Source: Candidatus Hydrogenedentota bacterium (lineage in GTDB: Bacteria > Hydrogenedentota > Hydrogenedentia > Hydrogenedentales > JAGMZX01). Taken from it: a stretch of DNA of 43,737 nucleotides. Positions within the stretch are counted from its first letter, which is position 1, and each line of letters begins with the position of its first letter. The notes beneath the pieces are model-generated. The model ran no database searches and had not been told where the DNA came from. It saw only the letters and a program-made list of their open reading frames with translations. The position numbers and the translations under genes were made by a program. Of the stretch, positions 17,001-24,099 are shown one piece after another. The DNA is taken from contig JAKQEQ010000100.1 of the NCBI GenBank assembly GCA_029556545.1, positions 1 to 43,737 of the forward strand, written 5' to 3'.

Positions 17001-17206
17001 CCGTGCTCCCGCTGGCCTTCAGCACCGGCGCGGGCGCGGGCGCCATGAACGCCATCGGCACCGTGGTGCTGGGCGGCATGGTCACCGGCACCCTCCTGGT
17101 GGTCCTGTTTGCGCCGCTATTTTACGTGCTTGTCGAGAAGGGCTTTGGCGGACGGGGCAAAGGCCAACCGATCATGAGCGCCGAACCAGGTCCCGCGGGA
17201 GTGTAA
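14036..17206 (+). CDS. RND multidrug efflux permease (HAE1/AcrB type)
   Basis: Inner-membrane proton-driven drug exporter of 1056 residues, the full length for the family. It has the N-terminal motif RFFLDRPVFAWVIAI, two large periplasmic loops and twelve predicted membrane helices. The proton-relay residues are present: Asp408 and Asp409 in LLVDDTIVVVENV, and Lys945 in GLATKNAILIVQFA. Thus it should be functional. It closely follows the adaptor gene (12 bp) and precedes the outer-membrane factor gene (5 bp), forming the usual adaptor-pump-channel operon. Substrates cannot be told from sequence. Confidence 0.97.
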   Translation: MLSRFFLDRPVFAWVIAIFIMLLGALAIYNLPIAQYPNIAPPSIAISAFYPGASAQTVENSVTQIIEQKMTGFDDMLYLSGTSDSAGASRIELTFKPGTDPDLAWAKVQNKLQLAMTSLPEAVQRSGITVNKSTRNYLLIVSLISEDGSMSGHDLRDYAGSNIEKVLARVPGVGEVEAFGGQYAMRVWLDLDKLTDYHLTMEEVIRALRAYNVEVSAGQFGGIPAVEGQRLNASIVVQNLLRTPDEFAAVPLRTNPDGSVVRIRDVGRTELGTQFYDIDARYNGRPAAGLAIRQAPGANALNTANAVKARLEEMSRDFPPGMKVVYPFDTTPFIKVAIREAVKALLQAIVLVFLVMWLFMGNMRATLIPTISVPVVLLGTCAMLGVFGFSINMLTMFAMVLAIGLLVDDTIVVVENVERIMSEEGLSPRDATAKSMGQVTSALIGFFLVLAALFGPMAFFSGSTGIIYRQFSVTIVTSMLLSVMVALILTPVLCASILRPVVKGHEAAEGAVWFLRPFFLWFDRGFYRFRDGFVKLVGYGLARKLRFVALYAAIVVGLGFLVMRMPTAYLPEEDQGILLSQVILPTGATLEQTQEVADEVRRYFIEHENEAMESCLTIVGVGFSGRAQNNAMVFGKLKDWDLRDRPDLRAKAVAGRAMARFSQIRNAMVFAFPPPSIPELGSAIGFDFQLVDRGGGGHDALMQARNQLLGMAAQDPRLASVRPNGMEDVPEYRVDVDWEKAGALGVPITSIHSTISAAFGSAYVNDFIHGGRIKRVFAQADAPYRMLPKDIEKLYVRNSTGKMVPFPSFASGHWTSGPPRLERFNGFPSINIWGEAAAGRSSGDAMQAMEELTLRLPQGFGHDWTGLSYQERQAAEQTGLLYTFSILIVFLFLAALYGKWDIPMAVLMILPLGVIGGFAAANLRGFPSDVYFQIGMLNTLGLATKNAILIVQFAMAGVAGGMGLIEAALQAVKLRLRPILMTSMTTGLSVLPLAFSTGAGAGAMNAIGTVVLGGMVTGTLLVVLFAPLFYVLVEKGFGGRGKGQPIMSAEPGPAGV

Positions 17207-17211
17207 CGACC

Positions 17212-18801
17212 ATGCGACGAAGTCTCTTGCTTCCATATCCCGGAGTTGCCCATCTTCGGTGCGGCATCGCCGCCCGCGGTGTCGTGCTGCTTGCGCTGAT
17301 CGCGCTGTGTGCCCTCGCCGGATGCAAGACCGGCCCCGACTACCATCGCCCCGAGACCGCCACGCCGGAGTCGTGGCGCTTCGAGGCGAGCGACGCGGCG
17401 GAAATCGCGAACACGCAATGGTGGGCGCAGTTCGACGACTCGGTGCTGAACGATCTCGTGGAAGCCGCGCTTCAGGAGAACAAGGACCTCAAGATGGCCG
17501 CGGCCCGGGTCGAGTTGTTTGCGGGGCTCTATCAAGCCAGCCGGTCCGGTCTGTTTCCTCATGTCGGCGGAAGCACGAGCGCGGGTCGCGTGCGCAACAC
17601 GGAGGAAGGTCCCGGGGCCACGGTCTCGACCAGTACGATCCAGGAACTGTTGGGGCTGACCCAGAAAGTCCAGGCGTTGGTGAGCGGACTCGATACCTTG
17701 ACCGGGGGCGCGGGGGCGGCGGCCCCGTCAAGCGGCGCAACGTCGGGGATGTCCGCCATGCCCTCGGCCCGGATCGAGAACCCCGTGGACAGTTTCCGGA
17801 GCGGTTTCAGCGCCAGTTGGGAGATCGACCTCTGGGGCAAACTGAGACGGGCCAACGAATCCGCGCGCGCGGACCTGCTCGCCGCCGAGGAGGGCCGCCG
17901 GGGCGTTATTCTGATGCTGGTTTCCGCCGTGGCGGAGAGCTACGTGAATCTCCGGAGTCTGGACCGGGCGCTGGAAATTGCGCAAGCCACCGTGAAGACC
18001 CGCGAGGATACGTACAACCTGTTCAAGCGCCGTTTCGAGACGGGCGTCATCTCGCAACTGGAACTGAGCCAGGTGGAATCCGTGTATGAACAGGCGCGGG
18101 CCGCGCTGCCCGTCATCGAGCGGGCCGTTGCCCGGCAGGAGAATGGGTTGTGCATGTTGTTGGGGCGAAACCCGGCCGCGGTCCCGCGCGGTAAGACCCT
18201 GGACGAATTGGCGATCCCCGCCGTGCCCGCCGGACTGCCCTCCGACCTGCTCATCAACCGTCCGGACATTCGCCAGGCGGAACAGAACCTGATCTCGGCA
18301 AACGCGCAGATCGGCGTGGCGCGGGCCCAGTACTTTCCGAGCATTTCGCTCACCGGGATGTTCGGGTGGGCAAGCACGGACATCGACAATCTCTTTCAGG
18401 GTTCGGCGCGGACATGGAATTACGCCGCCCCGATAGACGTGCCGATATTCACCGCGGGCGGGATAAGGGGGCGGGTCAAGGCCGCCGAGGCCGGGCAAGA
18501 AGAGGCGCTGGCGCGGTATCAACAGGCCATCCAGAACGCCTTTCGCGAAGTCGAGGACGCGCTCATCACCGTCAAGACCGTGCGTGAGGAACTCGATGCG
18601 CATGGGCGGCAACTCGAAGCGTTCATGCGGTATGCCCATTTGGCGCGGCGGCGCTACGAGGGCGGCTTCGCCAGCTATATCGAAGTGCTCGACGCCGAGC
18701 GGGGCGTCTTCAGCGGCGAACTCGCCCTGGCGGAGGCACGGGGGAGGCTTTTCCAGGGGCTGGTCGCCCTCTACAAGGCGATGGGAAGCGGCTGGCAATG
18801 A
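17212..18801 (+). CDS. Outer-membrane efflux lipoprotein (TolC/OprM/NodT type)
   Basis: Channel protein that completes the RND efflux system. It has 529 residues. The ATG at 17212 follows the pump stop by 5 nt; a signal peptide ending LCALAGC (lipid-modified Cys38) and GPDYHRPE just after are hallmarks of the NodT/OprM family. Two OEP repeats are visible, each a long amphipathic helix pair: the first around 70-250 with an Ala/Gly/Ser-rich insert near 150-190, the second from about 310 with RPDIRQAEQNLISANAQIG and FPSISLTG. An insert of this size in the first repeat is longer than in E. coli TolC. The gene ends 36 bp from the convergent ABC permease. Confidence 0.95.
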   Translation: MRRSLLLPYPGVAHLRCGIAARGVVLLALIALCALAGCKTGPDYHRPETATPESWRFEASDAAEIANTQWWAQFDDSVLNDLVEAALQENKDLKMAAARVELFAGLYQASRSGLFPHVGGSTSAGRVRNTEEGPGATVSTSTIQELLGLTQKVQALVSGLDTLTGGAGAAAPSSGATSGMSAMPSARIENPVDSFRSGFSASWEIDLWGKLRRANESARADLLAAEEGRRGVILMLVSAVAESYVNLRSLDRALEIAQATVKTREDTYNLFKRRFETGVISQLELSQVESVYEQARAALPVIERAVARQENGLCMLLGRNPAAVPRGKTLDELAIPAVPAGLPSDLLINRPDIRQAEQNLISANAQIGVARAQYFPSISLTGMFGWASTDIDNLFQGSARTWNYAAPIDVPIFTAGGIRGRVKAAEAGQEEALARYQQAIQNAFREVEDALITVKTVREELDAHGRQLEAFMRYAHLARRRYEGGFASYIEVLDAERGVFSGELALAEARGRLFQGLVALYKAMGSGWQ

Positions 18802-18837
18802 AATGCGCTTTGTTTGCAGGTTGTTGCGAAGTGGCCC

Positions 18838-19731
18838 CTATTCGCCGTGATAGTGCACCCAGCGCCGCGACGTGACCATCACGCCCACGGTGGCGATCAG
18901 GATCACGACGAAGAGCATCCACGCCATGGCGGAGGCGTAACCCATCCGCAGGTAGTAGAAGGAATTGCGGTACATGTACAGTGCGTAGAACATCGTGCTG
19001 TCCACCGGCGTGCCGCGTCCCCCCGTCATGACGTAGACCTGCGTGAAGTACTGAAACGAACCGATGAGCCCCATGACCAGGTTGAACAGGATCGTCGGGC
19101 TGAGCATGGGCAACGTCACGTTGCGGAAGCGCCGCCATACGCCCGCGCCGTCGATGGCCGCCACTTCGTACAACTCGACCGGCACGTCGCCGAGTCCGGC
19201 GAGGAAGATGACGATCGCCCCGCCCAGCGCCCAGAAACTCATCAAGACGAGCGACGGCTTGGACCACCGCTCGTCGGCGATCCAGCCGGGACCTTCGATG
19301 CCGAACCACCGTTCGAGGGTCGTATTGATGAGCCCGCTGTCCGGGTTGAGCACCCAGAGCCATAACACGGCGGACGCCACGATCGGCACGATGCTTGGCA
19401 GGAAGAAGACCGTGCGGAACAGGGGCATGGCGGGCGTCTTCTGGTGGAGCAGCAGCGCGATGGCGATGCTGAAGGCGAGCCCGAGCGGGACGGCGAAGGC
19501 GGTGTAGTACAAGGTGTTGTAGAGCGATTTCCAGAAGAGGGGGTCCTCGAAGAAGAGGATGCGGTAGTTCTCGATCCCGGTCCAGACGGGCGGCTGGATG
19601 ACGTTAAAGTGCGTAAAGCTATAATAAACGCTCATAACCAATGGATACAGCGCAAAAACGCCGAAACCAATCAAATACGGCGCAATAAACAGCAATCCGT
19701 TGCGGAGATTCCGCCGGTCCATGCGCGTCAT
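18838..19731 (-). CDS. Carbohydrate ABC transporter permease (MalF/UgpA type)
   Basis: Inner-membrane permease of 297 residues with six predicted helices. The EAA loop that contacts the ATPase is EVAAIDGAGVWRRFRNVTLP, matching the sugar-transporter permease type. The start at 19731 overlaps the binding-protein stop by 4 nt (ATGA) and has GAGGG 7 nt upstream, so translation is coupled. A larger open frame running to 21153 is only the shadow of the binding-protein gene. Sugar importers of this class normally have two permeases; the second is not seen, because the next gene is the convergent outer-membrane factor. Confidence 0.92.
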   Translation of the reverse strand: MTRMDRRNLRNGLLFIAPYLIGFGVFALYPLVMSVYYSFTHFNVIQPPVWTGIENYRILFFEDPLFWKSLYNTLYYTAFAVPLGLAFSIAIALLLHQKTPAMPLFRTVFFLPSIVPIVASAVLWLWVLNPDSGLINTTLERWFGIEGPGWIADERWSKPSLVLMSFWALGGAIVIFLAGLGDVPVELYEVAAIDGAGVWRRFRNVTLPMLSPTILFNLVMGLIGSFQYFTQVYVMTGGRGTPVDSTMFYALYMYRNSFYYLRMGYASAMAWMLFVVILIATVGVMVTSRRWVHYHGE

Positions 19732-21137
19732 GACGCGGCCCTCGCCTTGGCGAAGCGGCGGGTGCGCTCGAGTTCCGCGTTCACCCGGTCCTGCACGGCG
19801 CGGAGGGCCTCCTCGGGGCGGACCTTCCAGAAGACGACCCGCTCGCGCTGGCGCTCGATTTCGTCCATGAGGAATTGGGTGATTGGCAGGACGGGCGCGG
19901 TGACGTTTTCGCGTTCGAGCAGTTGCTCGACGAAGACGCGGAACTTCGGGTTGCTCGTAAAGCGGTCCTGGCGCGCTTCGGCGGGGCGCGTGGGGATGTT
20001 GTGGATGGCGTAGCAATAGTCGCTGGCGGGGGAGGGGCGGCCATCGTCGCGGGGCGTGTGGAACCAGCGGAGGAACGTCATGGCCGCGTCCTTGTGTCGC
20101 GCCGTCGCGGGGATTGCGTCGGCGATGCAGGTGGGCGAGTAGCAGCGGGGCGTGACGCCTTCGGGCTGGGGCAGCGGCGCGACGCCCCAATCGAGGCCGG
20201 GCGCGTACTTGCTTACGAAGGTGACCTGCCATTCGCCCTCGGCGATCATGGCGACGCGGCCCGTGTAGAAGGGGTTGTTGGCGCTTTGGTAGTCGCCGAA
20301 GCCGCTGCGGAACGACGCGATCCGGTTTGCGTCCTGCGCGTAGGGGGATTGCCGGGGGGAGTCGGGCGGCAGCGCGGGGTCGAGCGTGAAGCTGCGCTGC
20401 CAGTAGAAGGAGTCGATAATGCCTTGGCTTTCCGCGGCCTGGATACGCCCCGTCGCCGGGTCGTACCACTGGCCGCCGAAAAAGCCGCCCCACATGTACG
20501 ACTGGTCCCACGGGGTCCACGGCAGGAATCCCATCTGGACGATGCGGTCGCCCTCGCGCACGGTCAGGCGCGCGGCGAGGTCGCCCAGTTCCTCGATGGT
20601 GCGCGGCGGCTGATCGGGGTCGAGCCCGGCGCGGCGGAAGGCGTCCTTGTTCCAGAGGAGGCAGACGCTGTCGGTCGTGGTGGGCACGCCCCAAACGTGG
20701 CCGTCGAAGCAGACGGCGCGCCAGAGATGGGGGAAGAACGCCGCTTCTTGCAGGTGGGGCGACGACGCCATCACGTCGTCGAGCGGCGTGAAGCACCCCT
20801 GCGCAACTATCTGGGCAAGCAGGGTGCCGTCGAGCGAGATGATGTCGGGGGCGGCGACCCCGGCGATCGAGGTAACCATCTTCTCCATGTTGAAGCCGAT
20901 GGGCAGCGCGCGCACGTGGATTTCGCGCTGGGATGCGTTGAACTCGTCGATGAGGGTGCGCCGCGCCTCGTGCTCGTGCCCCGAGTGCCGGTCCCAATAG
21001 GTGATGACCACCCGCCCTTCCGCGATGGCCTGGCGTTCGAGGCTGGTCAATTCCGTGCGCGGCCAGAGCGTGACAAGCAGCGCCGCGCCGACAAGCGACG
21101 CGAGCAGCCAAAGCAAGCCCTTGCGTTCGTGGTTCAT
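19728..21137 (-). CDS. ABC transporter substrate-binding protein, sugar type, membrane-anchored
   Basis: Extracellular solute-binding protein (family 1-like) of 469 residues. The start at 21137 has GAGGG 5-6 nt upstream. The N-terminus MNHERKGLLWLLASLVGAALLVTLWPR has a hydrophobic helix but no lipobox Cys and no clear Ala-x-Ala cleavage site, so it may stay anchored. Family signatures include VITYWDRHSGHE, APDIISLDGT, WGVPTTTDSVCLLWNKDAF and a GRVAMIAEGEWQ segment. The order binding protein then permease on the minus strand is the usual operon start. The ligand is probably a sugar or oligosaccharide by family, and no catabolic gene is next to it. Confidence 0.9.
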   Translation of the reverse strand: MNHERKGLLWLLASLVGAALLVTLWPRTELTSLERQAIAEGRVVITYWDRHSGHEHEARRTLIDEFNASQREIHVRALPIGFNMEKMVTSIAGVAAPDIISLDGTLLAQIVAQGCFTPLDDVMASSPHLQEAAFFPHLWRAVCFDGHVWGVPTTTDSVCLLWNKDAFRRAGLDPDQPPRTIEELGDLAARLTVREGDRIVQMGFLPWTPWDQSYMWGGFFGGQWYDPATGRIQAAESQGIIDSFYWQRSFTLDPALPPDSPRQSPYAQDANRIASFRSGFGDYQSANNPFYTGRVAMIAEGEWQVTFVSKYAPGLDWGVAPLPQPEGVTPRCYSPTCIADAIPATARHKDAAMTFLRWFHTPRDDGRPSPASDYCYAIHNIPTRPAEARQDRFTSNPKFRVFVEQLLERENVTAPVLPITQFLMDEIERQRERVVFWKVRPEEALRAVQDRVNAELERTRRFAKARAAS

Positions 21138-21351
21138 GCGTTCCCTCGCACAAAGCCGGAGCCCCTTATCATGCGCTGAAGCGCGCACGACGTATGCGGG
21201 GGCATTATCTCAGATTCAGCACGGAAATCGTACTTGCCGCAGCCGGCAATGACGCGTCCGCAGGCCTTCCCGCGCATGCTCCGCGTCGATAGCGTGTTGC
21301 TCCGCCGCCGCCCGCGCAAATCCAGAAAAACTGGAATCCGGCCCTCGCCGG

Positions 21352-21360
21352 TGGTATACT
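21352..21360 (+). promoter_or_regulatory. Extended -10 promoter element upstream of folK
   Basis: TGGTATACT matches the extended -10 (TGnTATAAT) with one mismatch. The -35 region at 21332-21337 (TGGAAT) is weak with a 17-bp spacer, as is common for extended -10 promoters. It lies about 45 bp before the folK start. Confidence 0.5.
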
Positions 21361-21404
21361 TTCTGTGGATGGGCAAGGGCATTGCCACTTGCCGGGCGAG
21401 GCGC

Positions 21405-21905
21405 ATGCGCGTTTATTTGGGCCTTGGCAGCAATGTGGGCGACCGGGAGCGGCACTTGGCCACCGCGTTGGACGCATTGCGGGGGCTTGCGGGTGTGCGG
21501 CTTTGCCGAGTATCGCCGTGTTACGAGACTGAGCCTCTCGGCGAGGTCGGCCAGGCGGCGTTCCTGAACTTGGCAGCGGAGATTGAGACGGAGATGGCTC
21601 CGCTTGAACTGCTGCGCGCCGTGAAAGGGATCGAGCGCCGCTTGGGCCGCCGGGAAACGCGCCGGTGGGGTCCGCGGGAGGTCGATATCGACCTCATCCT
21701 CTGCGGGGACGCGGTGGTGGAGACGGATGTGTTGACGGTCCCGCATAAGGCGTTTCGGAAACGGGCCTTTGTGCTGGCGCCGCTGGCGGACATCGCGCCG
21801 GACGCCGTCGACCCGGTGACGGGAAGGACGGTGGCCGAACTCGCGCGGTCGCCCGATGCCGAGGGACGTGTGGAAAAGCGCGGGGTTATCGCGCTAACTC
21901 CTTGA
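21405..21905 (+). CDS. folK: 2-amino-4-hydroxy-6-hydroxymethyldihydropteridine diphosphokinase
   Basis: Folate-synthesis enzyme transferring pyrophosphate from ATP to the pterin. The 166-residue protein starts MRVYLGLGSNVGDR, which is the family N-terminus; longer frames lack homology. The signature RRWGPREVDIDLIL (about 105-120) contains the Mg-ATP binding residues. AGG is close before the ATG, with a short spacer. It is the first gene of a folK-panB-panC-panD run on the same strand, an arrangement found in other bacteria. An extended -10 element lies 45 bp upstream. Confidence 0.95.
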   Translation: MRVYLGLGSNVGDRERHLATALDALRGLAGVRLCRVSPCYETEPLGEVGQAAFLNLAAEIETEMAPLELLRAVKGIERRLGRRETRRWGPREVDIDLILCGDAVVETDVLTVPHKAFRKRAFVLAPLADIAPDAVDPVTGRTVAELARSPDAEGRVEKRGVIALTP

Positions 21906-21965
21906 ACCGCTCCGCTTGGAGCCCAACAGGGACCGGGACGGTAAGTCACGGTCAAGGAGAACGAG

Positions 21966-22763
21966 ATGGCGAACGCCGTCACGACGCTCACCTTTCTGGA
22001 GCGTAAGCGGTCGGGTGAGAAACTCACCATGATCACCGCTTACGACTATCCCACCGCGCAATTGCTCGACGCTTCGGACGTGGACGCCGTACTGGTCGGG
22101 GATTCGCTGGGGATGGTGGTGATGGGCCTGCCGAGCACGCTGCCGGTGACGATGGACGACATGGTCCACCACACGCGCATGGTCTCGCGGGGGATCAGCC
22201 GGGCGCTGCTTATCGCGGACATGCCGTTTCTTTCCTATCAGGTCTCGCCCGAGGAGGCGCTGCGCAATGCGGGCCGGCTCGTGGCCGAAGGGGGTGCGCA
22301 GGCGGTCAAGCTCGAAGGCCCGGCCGAGAAATTCGGCGATGCGATCCACCGCATACTGAACGCGGGCATCCCGGTCATGGGGCATATCGGGTTGACGCCG
22401 CAGTCGGTGAATGTGTTTGGCGGCTACAAGGTCCAGGGCCGCGATGCGGCAAGCCGGGAGCGGCTGAAGCAGGAAGCCAAGGGCCTGGAAGCGGCCGGGT
22501 GCTTTAGTATTGTCCTCGAGTGCGTTCCCGCGGACCTCGCCGCGGAGATCACCGCGTCGATCAAGATTCCGACGATCGGCATCGGCGCGGGTGTCGGCTG
22601 CGACGGGCAGGTGCTCGTATTCCACGACATGCTGGGGTGGGGGAGGGCGCGCTTCTGCAAGACCTTCGCCGACGCCCGGCAGGCGATGCGGGACGGGGTG
22701 GCGGCGTTCGTGGCGGAAGTAAGGGCGGGCGCGTTTCCCGCCGAGGAGCACACGTACAAATGA
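21966..22763 (+). CDS. panB: 3-methyl-2-oxobutanoate hydroxymethyltransferase
   Basis: First committed enzyme of pantothenate synthesis: transfers hydroxymethyl from 5,10-methylene-THF to ketoisovalerate, giving ketopantoate. The 265-residue length is typical. Family motifs: ITAYDYPTAQLLD, VLVGDSLGMVVMG (Mg and substrate loop), DMPFLSYQ, KLEGP, and GHIGLTPQSVNVFGGYKVQG. AAGGAG lies 7 nt before the ATG. Its stop overlaps the panC start by 4 nt (ATGA), so the two are translationally coupled. Confidence 0.98.
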   Translation: MANAVTTLTFLERKRSGEKLTMITAYDYPTAQLLDASDVDAVLVGDSLGMVVMGLPSTLPVTMDDMVHHTRMVSRGISRALLIADMPFLSYQVSPEEALRNAGRLVAEGGAQAVKLEGPAEKFGDAIHRILNAGIPVMGHIGLTPQSVNVFGGYKVQGRDAASRERLKQEAKGLEAAGCFSIVLECVPADLAAEITASIKIPTIGIGAGVGCDGQVLVFHDMLGWGRARFCKTFADARQAMRDGVAAFVAEVRAGAFPAEEHTYK

Positions 22764-23611
22764 AGCTTATCCACACGGCGAGCGAGATGCGGGCGTGGTC
22801 GCTGGCGCGGAAGGCGGCGGGGCAGACGGTTGGTTTCGTGCCGACGATGGGCGCGCTGCACGAGGGCCACGCCAGCCTCATGCGCGCGGCCCGCGCGCGC
22901 GACGATGCCGCCGTGTTGAGCGTGTTCGTGAACCCGACGCAGTTCGGTCCGGAGGAGGATTACGATCGGTATCCGCGGACTTGGGAAGCGGACCAGGCGA
23001 TGGCCGTGGACATCGGCATGGATGCGATTTACGTGCCGGACGCGCGGGAGATGTACCCCGAGGGTTACGCGACCTACGTGATGGTCGAGGGGGTTTCGTC
23101 CGGGTTGTGCAGCCGCACGCGGCCCCATTTCTTCCGGGGCGTTGCGACCGTGGTGACGAAGTTGCTCAACGCCGTATTGCCCGACCGGGCGTATTTCGGG
23201 CAAAAGGACGGCCAGCAGTGCGCGGTGATCCGGCGCATGGCCCGCGACCTCGATATGGGCGTCGAGATCGTCGAAATGCCGACGGTGCGCGAGCCGGACG
23301 GGCTGGCCATGAGTTCGCGCAACAAGTATCTGAGCGCCGAGGAACGCAAGCGGGCGTTGTGCCTGTCGCGGTCGCTGTTCGCCGCGCGGGCGCGACTCGA
23401 TGCGGGCGAGCGCGACGGCGCGGCGCTGCTGGACCTGGTGCGTGAGGGCATGGCCGGCGTGACCATCGACTACGTGGAACTGGTCGACGCGGACTCGATG
23501 TGCCCGGTCGACCGCGTGCGGGGCCGGGTGATGCTCGCGGTGGCGGCGTTGGTCGGCAACGCGCGTTTGATAGACAACATAATGTTTACGCCGCCGGAGT
23601 GCGCCGGATAG
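22760..23611 (+). CDS. panC: Pantoate--beta-alanine ligase
   Basis: ATP-dependent joining of pantoate and beta-alanine. The 283-residue protein has the HIGH-like motif PTMGALHEGH (28-37), SVFVNPTQFGPEEDYDRYPR, the FRGVATVVTKL loop, FGQKDGQQ, and the KMSKS-like loop MSSRNKYLS. Length and motifs are typical and complete. The start overlaps the panB stop, and panD follows after a 37-bp gap. Confidence 0.98.
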   Translation: MKLIHTASEMRAWSLARKAAGQTVGFVPTMGALHEGHASLMRAARARDDAAVLSVFVNPTQFGPEEDYDRYPRTWEADQAMAVDIGMDAIYVPDAREMYPEGYATYVMVEGVSSGLCSRTRPHFFRGVATVVTKLLNAVLPDRAYFGQKDGQQCAVIRRMARDLDMGVEIVEMPTVREPDGLAMSSRNKYLSAEERKRALCLSRSLFAARARLDAGERDGAALLDLVREGMAGVTIDYVELVDADSMCPVDRVRGRVMLAVAALVGNARLIDNIMFTPPECAG

Positions 23612-23648
23612 GCCGCCCGGCTTATGAGTAAGGAGGACTTCGAGGACC

Positions 23649-24035
23649 ATGATGTTGACGATGCTCAAAAGCAAGATTCACCGGGCCACGGTGACGCAGG
23701 CGGACCTGAACTACGAGGGCAGCCTGACGCTGGACCGGGACCTCATCAAGGCGGCGCACATGCGCGTTTACGAGCAGGTTCACGTGTTGAACATCAACAC
23801 GGGCGCGCGGTTCACCACGTACATCATTGAGGGCGAACGCGGCAGCGGCGTGGTATGCCTGAACGGCGCGGCGGCGCGCTTGGGCCAGCCCGGCGACCTC
23901 GTCATCGTGATCACTTACGCGCAAATGGACGCGCGGGATGCCGAACGCTACTCGCCGCGGATGGTGCATGTCGATGCGCGCAACCGGATTACGCGCGTGG
24001 TCGGTGCGCCGCCGGAACCGGCGATGGTCGACTGA
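23649..24035 (+). CDS. panD: Aspartate 1-decarboxylase proenzyme
   Basis: Makes beta-alanine from aspartate for PanC. The proenzyme self-cleaves between Gly24 and Ser25 to form the pyruvoyl cofactor; here the segment is YEGSLTLD with Ser exactly at 25 if translation starts at 23649. TxY and catalytic region [11 protein letters not shown] and [15 protein letters not shown] are present. The 128-residue length is normal. AAGGAGG (23630-23636) and GAGGA (23642) precede the start. This completes the pantothenate branch in panB-C-D order. Confidence 0.97.
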   Translation: MMLTMLKSKIHRATVTQADLNYEGSLTLDRDLIKAAHMRVYEQVHVLNINTGARFTTYIIEGERGSGVVCLNGAAARLGQPGDLVIVITYAQMDARDAERYSPRMVHVDARNRITRVVGAPPEPAMVD

Positions 24036-24099
24036 TTCTCGTGGAGGACCGCGCCGCCATGTACGCTCGCCGTGGAGTCGTGCGCATCGGGCCGCTTAC

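Noticed and set aside
18838-21153. 771-codon minus-strand frame read as one protein
   Set aside because: The first 474 codons are an out-of-frame shadow of the binding-protein gene; only the last part from 19731 is a permease.
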